A stretch of 64,000 nt of DNA, from contig JACCGJ010003216.1 in the NCBI GenBank assembly GCA_013407085.1, positions 52,082 through 116,081 on the forward strand, written 5' to 3'. This DNA is from Atriophallophorus winterbourni. Taxonomy: Eukaryota > Platyhelminthes > Trematoda > Plagiorchiida > Microphallidae. Positions 55,776 to 64,000 of the stretch are shown here, one piece after another (position 1 is the stretch's first letter; each line of letters opens with the position of its first letter). The position numbers and the translations under genes are program-made. The notes below the pieces were generated by a model that was given only the letters and a program-made list of their open reading frames with translations, was not told where the DNA came from and made no database searches.

Positions 55776-56222
55776 AGCACAAGTCTGAAGCCAGACAAAA
55801 TGCCAAGCAATATGAAGCAGGAAAAGCAGATGAGCCAGCGCGTGGAAAAGGGAAAGCAGGCAAGCGGAATACGCAAAAGCAAATGTACAAAAAAACAGCT
55901 TGTGTTTGTAGTTTCACTGCATGCGATTTTTTTTTGTTTTTATGTAAAATAGTACGGAATAAAAAATTATGTGTAAAATCAATATGCAAACATTAAATTA
56001 AAGATTAATTTAACTTTAATAGATATATATATATCATATAGTATTGTACAGTTATTTGCTTTTTGTACCATAATCTTTAATCTTAAATACTTTGCAGAAT
56101 CCATGTAATGCTACGTAACGGTAAGACTATTGTTTCTTATTGAGAAACAAGGAAATTCCCCAATATGGAGTTACGCGCAAAATCCGAGGTATTTCAGAAC
56201 CAACGAGGATTTGTCAATAATA

Positions 56223-56514
56223 GCGGTACAATATTGAGCCAATCAAAATAACTGAAAAACATACCTCAATTATTGGGTTAACCGGGTTAGATCCGGGTCA
56301 ATGTCAAAACAATATCGTGTACGCACCAAGTTACGTACACGAGTCAAAATCAAATTAAGTTCAAATGTCCGACCGTCCCACGCAATCGAGTTTACGACAA
56401 ATTGTGCGCAGTAAATCAATGTCAAAATAAGCAAAAGGGTCCGTAAAGCAATAGGATAATGACAGGTCAGAAAGACAGTGTGGAAGGCGATATTGACGGA
56501 ACAGAAAGAAGCAA
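56223..56514 (+). repeat. LTR-like segment of second BEL/Pao family (duplicate B)
   Basis: Same segment as 45070-45357, ending gaagcaaca. Confidence 0.5.
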
Positions 56515-56891
56515 CACCGCCCCACCAAAGCCAGCATGGCTTTCGTTCAACGCGGACTTTCTGTTCCTTTCATCCTTCATCAGATCTGCACACTTGTCAA
56601 TCGAAGGTATTTTGTCATTAACAAGATTTTGCTCCGATGCACACACACGGGAACTCGAATCAGCATAAATACTGATCACGTCGACTGGTGACACTTCATA
56701 GTTTGATGTAGCACCACCACCACCTTCCGGACTGTTCCGCCGATCACGTGAAATGGACATATCAGCATCCCGGCCAGGTCCCCCGTCAAACCCAAAATCA
56801 AATACGTTCTTTCGTGGAGAATAACTATCAACGCTCGAATTGGCTCGTTTTCGCTTTGTTTGCATACGTGGAGTATATTGCTCAATCAACT

Positions 56892-58232
56892 ATGCCTGAG
56901 ACCAGATCTGGCAAGTCGTCTAACTGTTTGAATGACGTTACACTGAACCCCGTTTCCATTCCTCAACTCCCTAGTACTGAATTTTCTAACTCGCATTTTC
57001 ATGATTCTATGTGTTTTCCTATGATCTCATCTCATTCCATTGAAAATTGTAATAATTTATCTGTCACTCCCGCTACCTTAATTTCTAACCAGCATCGTCC
57101 TCCTAGGTTAGATGACGCAGGTAGTGTAAGTTCTAATACAGTCAAATCGCGAAAAGATCAGCGTCGGCAGTTAGCTAAGGAAGTACACGACGAAGTGTTA
57201 GCTATTCAAATGAAAGAGCTGGAGATCCGCAGGCGCAGTCTAGATGCTAAGCGTAAGATGATGCATGATTTCGATTCATCCGACGAAGATGTTGAGTGTG
57301 ATATCGGCCGAGACACTTTTGTGATGCGTTAAGACAAAATCAGCCCCTTACGACAAACTATGGTTTGGAGTCCGGTTTCCGTTAGTTCGATGTTGCGTGA
57401 GGCTCCGATGAATGCAACGTGCTCGAGGCGAAATTATGATACGCATGTTGACGGATTGGATAAGATAGGCATTGAAAGGTTCGATGGCAATCCAACAGAT
57501 TTCTGCAAATTTATCAAAGCCTTTGAACTGACTGTCGATGAACGCGTCACTAGCGAAAATCGCAAGTTGATGTACTTGCTACATTATTGCATTGGCGATG
57601 CGAAGAGCGCAATTTAACATTGTATTTACCTCCCGGATAGCGAGGGATATTGCCAAGCGCGACGTATTTTAAAAATGGAATTTGGTCGCCCGCATGATAT
57701 TGTTCAGTCTTTCGTGAAGGAAATTCTTAATGGAGACATAATCAACCAGAATGATATTAGTTCCCTGCAAAAATTGGCACGACGAATGCGAAATTGCGAG
57801 CTCGCTCTTGGACAGTTGAATCGCTTGAGCGAACTAAACAATACGACAAATTTGAAGTTAATTTTCGAGCGCTTACCCAAACATTTGCGTTACAAGTGGG
57901 CTGAGTGCGTGGATGAAATCATTCGATTTGACGGAGAGCCCACCTTTGGGGACTTAGTTCGTTTCTTGGAGAGACAAGTCTCAATGGCTACTAGCTGTTT
58001 CGGTGCTTTTGCTAGTGGGCGTGAAAGGAAAACTGGTTCTGCTAATTTTACCGTTTACCGTTACGGCGCATTGGTTATTGCATCAAGTGTCATTTATTCT
58101 AACGTTGCTAATCCATTAACTGGACACCCCTTACCTGAAATAATGTCGGATTTTATTCGATCTACGTTCGTTGGGGTAGAAGGTTACTGCGTGAGGCAAC
58201 GCGTAATCAGCTGTCTTTCGATACTATCTTAA
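56892..58232 (+). pseudogene. BEL/Pao gag, second family (duplicate B)
   Basis: Same gag with different lesions: TAA at 57330-57332 and another at about 57615, while the site of the stop in duplicate A is intact here. The two copies therefore decayed independently after duplication. The last frame runs 57675-58232. Confidence 0.75.
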
Positions 58233-58707
58233 GTCGATTAAACTCTAGATCTATACCTCTTTATGTTTCGCAACCATTGTTAAATAGTGTGAGGATCGTA
58301 TATAAAAATTCAAAGGACAGTTTCATACAAAAGTTGCTGAATACATTAAACGATAATAAGCACGATACATTAATACTATTCTCATTTAACGCTAACTTTT
58401 CAAGCTTCGCTGGAATATCTTCATCATTAGACACGTCCTTTACGTTAGATACTGATGAAACCATGGATTTATTTGCTCCAGAAAATGATGCAGAAGCAAC
58501 ATTCTCTCTATTACTAGAGTCATTTTTATCTTCAGCAAGACAACGTCCTTTGACTGGCTTACTCTTCCGCTTACTAATTTTATTGCTCATTAATGAGTCA
58601 TATGATACCCTGGCTTTATTATGAATTATGGATGAGTCTAACTCAGATTCCCAGCTTTTAATTGAATCAGTAGCAGATCTGTAATAAAATGGAGTGAGTT
58701 AGAACAG

Positions 58708-59299
58708 TAAGCCAGTCAAAGGGCGCTCTTTTGCTGAAGATAAAAATGACTCTAGTAATAAAGAGAATGTTGCTTCTGCATCATTTTTTGGAGTAAATAA
58801 ATCCATGGTTTCATCAGTATCTAACGTAAAGGACGTGTCTAATGATGAAGCTATTCCAGCGAAGCTTGAAAAGTTAGCGTTAAATGAGAATAGTATTAAT
58901 GTATCGTGCTTATTATCGTTTAATGTATTCAGCAACTTTTGTATGAAACTGTCCTTTGAATTTTCATATACGATCATCACTCTATTTAACAATGGTTGCG
59001 AAACATAAAGAGGTATAGATCTAGAGTTTAATCGACTTAAGATAGTATCGAAAGACAGCTGATTTCGCGTTGCCTCACGCAGTAACCTTCTACCCCCAAC
59101 GAACGTAGATCGAATAAAATCCGACATTATTTCAGGTAAGGGGTGTCCAGTTAATGGATTAGCAACGTTAGAATGAATGACACTTGATGCAATAACCAAT
59201 GCGCCGTAACGGTAAACGGTAAAATTAGCAAAACCAGTTTTCGTTTCACGCCCACTAGCTAAAGCACCGAAACAGCTAGTAGCCATTGAGACTTGTCTA
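58708..59299 (-). repeat. Inverted third copy of the BEL-2 gag end and flanking segment
   Basis: Reverse complement of about 57976-58563, with a spacer of about 145 bp between the arms. In this copy the minus frame stays open for 224 codons (59373-58699) through QVSMATSCFGALASG to QKLLNTLNDNKHDTL, because a G run has five G where the other copies have four. The frame therefore may reflect the original reading. Confidence 0.75.
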
Positions 59300-60557
59300 T
59301 CCAATCTTTTGACCGCCCGAGAACATTGGTGCAGAAGCCTTGACGCTGGTGTGTCAGATGATGTAGTCTTCATTGACTTTAGTAATGCATTCGACCGTGT
59401 TTCACATCAGAGGCTTCTTTGGAAACTAAGAATGTCTGGTAATGAGGCTTCTTTGCTTGCTTGGATTGAGGATTTTCTTATCGGAAGGCGAAGCCTCGTT
59501 GAAGTCTATGTGGCCAGATCTGCATCCTTTATCCCCACTTCTGGTGTACCGCAAGGATCCGTTCTGGGGCCAACCTTGTTCAAACTCTATGTGTGGGACC
59601 TTCCCGGTATTCTAAACAGTGGTTGGCTCTTATTTGCTGATGAACTGAAGGTGTGGGCTTCTGTCACGACTGCTGCCGACGCTTCCCACCTGCAAAATGA
59701 TTTGAATGAACTTCGGAATTGGACTGACGGATGGATGCTCCCGATTAATGAAAAGAAGTGTGCTATCATACACATCGGGAGCAACAACATGCGACATGCA
59801 TATCATTTGGAGGGCCATGGTCTCAGGATAGTTGATGTAGAGCGAGATTTGGGGGTGATGGTAACTTCATCCCTCAAAACAGCGGAGGATACTGCCAGAA
59901 AGGTCGGTTCTGCCAGCCGCTTGTGGTGGGCATTGAGACGATCCTTCTTAGAGATAAATCCCAAAATCTTTCAAGTTCTGTATAGCTCTCACGTCAAACC
60001 AATATTAGAATTTGGGCTTCCGGTGAACTATCCGTTAACTAAAGGGGAGAAGAATCGACTGGAGAAAGTCCAAAGGAGGGTTACCAAGTGCGTGAGGGGT
60101 ATGTTTCGTATTCCCAATGACGACAGATTGCGGGAACTCAAACTTTTCCCACTGGAATATCGAAGAATGCGATATGATTTGCTGGTCACGCGGAGAATCC
60201 TGCTTGGATATTACGGAACGGAACTTCAACAATTATTTTCGGTATCCACGGACTCCAGAACTAGAGGTCATTCACTGAATTTGCAGAAGCGCCGAACGGA
60301 ACACCTAAAGTCATCGTTTACTATGTCGACCAGAGTGGTCAATATTTGGAATGCACAATCCGCTGATGCAATCGGGGCAGTCATCGAATAGCAGTTTAAA
60401 AGCATATTAGACGGTGAACTTCCCGCTATCCTGCGCGATTCGCCTACTCTTCCAGCTCAGTAACTCCTCGTGAGGAATCTACGCTGAGATAGCAGAGACC
60501 CGGGAGGTGAAGCGGCTTTCACGGACTGTAGTCCTCCTGCCGTCTATTCAGAAGAAG
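59300..60557 (+). mobile_element. 5'-truncated copy of LINE B
   Basis: Starts inside RT and shares the 3' UTR and GAA tail (60548-60561) with LINE B. The left junction is with the inverted BEL piece (acttgtctatccaatctttt) and the right junction with the LTR-like fragment at 60558. Typical of incomplete reverse transcription. Confidence 0.85.
59309..60391 (+). pseudogene. LINE B-type RT, C-terminal two-thirds, open frame
   Basis: 360 codons open: VVFIDFSNAFDRVSHQRLL, SGVPQGSVLGPTLFKLYV, then the catalytic box FADE at 59633-59644 in which the second Asp is Glu. The thumb block VLYSSHVKPILEFGLPV and C-terminal RTEHLKSSFTMSTRVVNIW follow. It lacks endonuclease and fingers. The frame is longer and cleaner than in LINE B, but the catalytic change and truncation make it non-functional. 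Confidence 0.85.
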
Positions 60558-60848
60558 AAGAAGATATTGAGGCAATCAAAATAACTGAAAAACATACCAT
60601 TATTATTGGGTTAACCGGGTTAGATCCGGGTCAATGTCAAAACAATATCGTGTACGTACCAAGTTACGTACACGAGTCAAAATCAAATCAAGTTCAAATG
60701 CCCGACCGTCCCACGCAATCGAGTTTACGACAAATTGTGCGCAGTAAATCAAGGTCAACATAAGCAAAAGGGTCCGTAAAGCAATAGGATAATGACAGGT
60801 CAGAAAAACTGTGTGGAAGGCGATATTGACGGAACAGAAAGAAGCAAC
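60558..60848 (+). repeat. LTR-like fragment of second BEL/Pao family
   Basis: Matches 45070-45357 and 56223-56514; starts after the LINE tail and ends at gaagcaaca, followed by unrelated DNA (atgacaatgatt). The end shared with the duplicated blocks supports an LTR terminus. Confidence 0.55.
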
Positions 60849-62600
60849 AATGACAATGATTTTACCTTGTACGCAATTTGACTTCAACTGCATCGCATCA
60901 TTTAATTTTCATCCCTCGTGCTGTTCTACAAAAATTATTCACGTGTGACCAACCGTGAAAAATAAGTCATAATTAAGGGATGTATTTAAAGCAGGTAATA
61001 CTGAGCAGAATATTTCCCCAACATCCGTTTTACAGATTTATTTATGAAATCACAAGCATGAATACAGACAATGTACCGCAAACTATTTGAAAGTGAATGA
61101 ACTATGATACAGTCAAGTTGGTCAGGCATAGAAACATATATTAGTTGAGAAAATGTCTTAGTGAATCCAGCTACTTTTTGCATGCAGTTCACTGACTTAG
61201 TTAAATCAGGAGTGAATGCTAATCGTCACATCAAATGTAATATACCCGGTACAGCTTTAGCTATTATTGAGTATGCTTACACTTTAATTAAAAAAAAGAG
61301 TGTCATCATCACCATATATTGATCGACCGACTAACCATTACATGACTTTAGTAAAAGAATGTTAACAAATTCCTTAATAACTTCACTTCAGATACCAATA
61401 GCACTTACCTCTAATCACCAATTACGGTTGAATATGCTTGAACTAATAATCGTTGCAAAATATCAAGTATTCCCAAGGTAAACTTTATTACACGGCAGTA
61501 TAGTATGAACAGAGATTGATATTACGTTATTTGACTGGATATCCTGAGCTCGGAGTGTAAACGAATAAGTGCAATACGCATCTTTCACTCTTTCACGGTA
61601 AGTAAGACGCACTACAGCGAGAACATCATTTTCTTATATACACGACGTTCCATCACCTAGACGCACATCACCAGTTTCGGGTTGTTTGCACTCATTAGGT
61701 AGGCGAGAAAGATCGGGTTCCAGGGGCTTTGAAAAATCGCTAAATTTCAAATCAAAACTTCATTGTTGTAGACCATGTTTAATGAGATTGATGCAACCAA
61801 TAGCTTAGATCAGTTGAACACAAAAGGCACGTTCGTGTGCGAAGGAGTATATGACCTTGAAATTTATTTTAATTAAAATTAAAATTAAATAAACGCCTAC
61901 TCACGATAAGTGGGGTGGAGATATTGGGTGACGTTATGAAGTTATAAACATAAAAAGATTAAGAGGTTTAAATAAGAGTCAAATGATGCTAACTGTCATA
62001 AAGTTACTAATGGTTACTTATGAATAGTATCAGATACATGAGATTTTGTAATTTGAAGCACTACAGCTCTCACGGATGAAAACTTCGGCGCGCGAAAGTT
62101 TCTTTACTACTTGCTTGGTTATTCGAATTCACTCTCGATTGTTCTCCAGAATGTACGATCTTCTCGCGAAATTATAAAAATTATCACTCGCACGTTCAAT
62201 TACTAAACTTCACCAAATAACATTGGCGTCGGGTTTTGTGGACAGAAAAAGAAATCTGTTCGTGTGTTAACGGAGCGCCAACCAACATGCATCGAAATTA
62301 GCATAATAATCAGATATTAATAATTAATTAATAATTAGGACCCTCCTAACGAATCAAACAAGCCCGAGTACCTGATCGACCAAAGTTAGCAACGCAGGAA
62401 AAATTGATTTTGGATGAGTCATGTTGTAACTCCGGCAACAAACCCCATGTTCATTACAATTCAAATCCAAATTGTCTGACTCGCCCATGAAAACCAACAT
62501 CCGTCATTCCCACTATGCCCCTTCCCACGATTATTGTGTACACTCAGATGTTCGCTCTGTGGTTATCATATAAATACAAACCATTTTTCACGGTCTAAAT
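60849..62600. other. AT-rich DNA with one decayed hammerhead repeat
   Basis: No gene recognised. A short piece at about 61630-61735 belongs to the hammerhead repeat family in minus orientation, with core CTAATGA...GAAAC (mutated) near 61653-61690. Otherwise nothing supportable. Confidence 0.5.
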
Positions 62601-64000
62601 ACACACACTGTGTGCTTGGACTTCGGACTCCCGATCAACGCTCCATTCAGTTCTTGTTCTGCTTTCCTGGCTGTTGGGTTAGGAACAACGCATAGATCGA
62701 TAGAACGCAACGACAGTCTTTGCTGCAATATCCACGACACAACTCGTTCGTATTTTACCGCTTGGATCGCGTCACTCCGATCCAACGCATTCACTCCACC
62801 AGTAGCTACTGATCGATAAACAACTGCACCGTCAAGTGCACTGATTCATCACTCGTTGGATTGTAACAATGACGCGAAGGATGACCTCGATGACCCAGAT
62901 AAAGAAGGTAGCACGTGATGCGTGTGAAATGTGTAACAAAGGGGTAAGCGCCAAATCCAACGTAGTTAAATGTTTTGGCTGTTTGGGTAAAATACATACT
63001 AAATGTGATAAAGCCCTAACGAAAGAAGCGATATCTTTTATTAACAACGTTGATTTACCCGGTGTTTGCTACGTATGTTGTGCATGTCAAAGTAAACAGC
63101 CTAGCGTTACGACTACAAATCCTCCCCATGAGGCAAAGCTGGAATCTCGAATATAGATTTTGGAAAATTACTATCGAAAAGTTGAGGAAACATTTAAACC
63201 GCTTTTGGTAGATACACATGCCAACGCAATTCGACCCGAAATAATCGTTGCTCAAGACAAAAAAGAAAAGGAAATTACACCAATAACTGCTCCCTTAACT
63301 GAATGTGTTGATAGCTCATCCGAAGGCAATAAAGATGGATCTACTGTACCCTGTTTACCTAGGTCCTCATCTGGTAAAATTGTGAACACTTTGTCCAGGA
63401 CTCCCCGTCGTCTAGTTGCTTGATCCAAGCCTCCCAAAAAAGCAATGTTACCGCTCATTCTACTAAGGCAGATATCGCTCTCAGTGTAATCTGCACAAAT
63501 ATCCCGTAATCGACAGATTCATTTTTTTAGGAATGGAAACACATGAGCTCAATGAACGGACTAAGCTCTGTACACACATGGGCTTGAAAGCTTTGGTACC
63601 TACATCGATGACGCGCTTAACCCGGCATAAAGACTTCCCTCACGTAGACCGGCCGCGCCTATTGAGAGTGACATTGCGAAATAAATCAGAAATGGAAGAA
63701 GTCATCCTCAATGCGTATCTACTCAGTGCTTGTCCCGGTTTGACCTGCCGAGTACAAGCCGACATACCTTGTTGAGAAAGGAAAGGTCAATCCACTTGTC
63801 GAGACCACTCTACTTCACGTAGTTTAATATTCCTCGGTGTCCCTGAAAATGTTGATGTAGTATCAGCATCGGAATCAAAGCAACATGAGCTGAAGCAATG
63901 GTTATACATTGCCTATGCTATTGGATCTCGTGATTCCATTGTCAGAGACACTTTTAGAATACCTAGATCCTCTAACCACAAAGGCAATGGGCCCAGTCCT
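62600..64000 (+). mobile_element. CR1-like LINE, 5' part (LINE C), runs off the window
   Basis: A leader to about 62868 is followed by an ORF1 with a PHD-type finger and a basic C-terminal region. The endonuclease and RT would lie beyond the right edge. Different sequence from LINE A and LINE B ORF1. Confidence 0.65.
62869..64000 (+). pseudogene. LINE C ORF1 with PHD-like finger, broken and partial
   Basis: ATG 62869. The finger has Cys/His pairs CEMC...CFGC...HTKC...CYVCCAC (residues 22-80), a PHD-like arrangement. A stop at 63154-63156 is followed in another frame by 63160-63423, then by 63533-63775 with RPRLLRVTLRNKSEMEEVIL, a segment seen also at 22811-23029. The last stretch reads RSLIFLGVPENVDVVSASES in yet another frame and continues past the window end. 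Confidence 0.65.

Larger units (their letters stand above)
53976..58682. repeat. Segmental duplication, right copy
   Basis: The partner of 42788-47523. Homology begins at the AATTG-type LINE tail and ends at the ctgta that precedes unrelated DNA in each copy. Confidence 0.85.

Overview
The window is eukaryotic, probably from a digenean trematode (fluke). This is inferred from the mix of repeats: a CsRn1-like Ty3/gypsy element with the CX2HX9CX3C Gag motif, RTE and CR1-like LINEs of the kind common in flukes, Penelope-like elements, and short repeats that carry hammerhead ribozymes plus a tRNA-like B box, much like the schistosome Sm-alpha family. Species cannot be assigned. Nearly everything recognisable is transposable-element DNA. 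The one clear host gene is a small two-exon LITAF-domain gene at 19232-20233.

Layout. 1-5802: tandem chain of a gag-only BEL/Pao element on the minus strand, with units sharing 562-bp LTRs, running off the left edge. 5993-17667: one CsRn1-like element with 323-bp LTRs, split by a CR1-like LINE (about 9906-13970) and by a complete gag-only BEL/Pao element (14050-16983). 17668-20900: AT-rich DNA around the LITAF gene. 20900-23640: tandem and inverted units of about 235 bp, each with an intact or decayed hammerhead ribozyme. 25821-29310: full-length RTE LINE with a 13-bp target-site duplication and a single visible frameshift. 30340-32740: Penelope-like element with a GIY-YIG domain. 35050-35880: LINE fragment. 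36480-40346: second Penelope-like element on the minus strand, interrupted by an LTR element (37770-40047) whose interior is an inverted gag duplication. 40380-42787: LINE debris with a tRNA-derived SINE and a solitary hammerhead insertion. 42788-47523 and 53976-58682: a duplicated 4.7-kb block holding a second BEL/Pao gag. 47524-53573: a CR1-like LINE, itself interrupted by a small complete LTR element (47534-49800). 58708-60848: inverted BEL-block piece, 5'-truncated LINE copy and LTR-like fragment. 62600-64000: start of another CR1-like LINE.

The strongest result is the 2,267-bp LTR element at 47534-49800. It has 175-bp LTRs, a perfect 5-bp target-site duplication and a polypurine tract. 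It encodes Gag with zinc knuckles and an aspartic protease. Where reverse transcriptase should begin, the frame runs straight into a complete intronless SR-type splicing-factor ORF (RRM plus Arg/Ser/Gly-rich tail). Its primer-binding site is not tRNA-like: 16 nt just inside the 5' LTR are perfectly complementary to 16 nt within the LTR, placed about 30 bp after a TATA-like box. This is the arrangement expected of Tf1-type self-priming. It looks like a non-autonomous, self-primed retrotransposon that captured a host splicing-factor cDNA.

Several other elements lack pol (the BEL/Pao families, the rearranged element at 37770-40047), so many elements here would have depended on enzymes supplied in trans.
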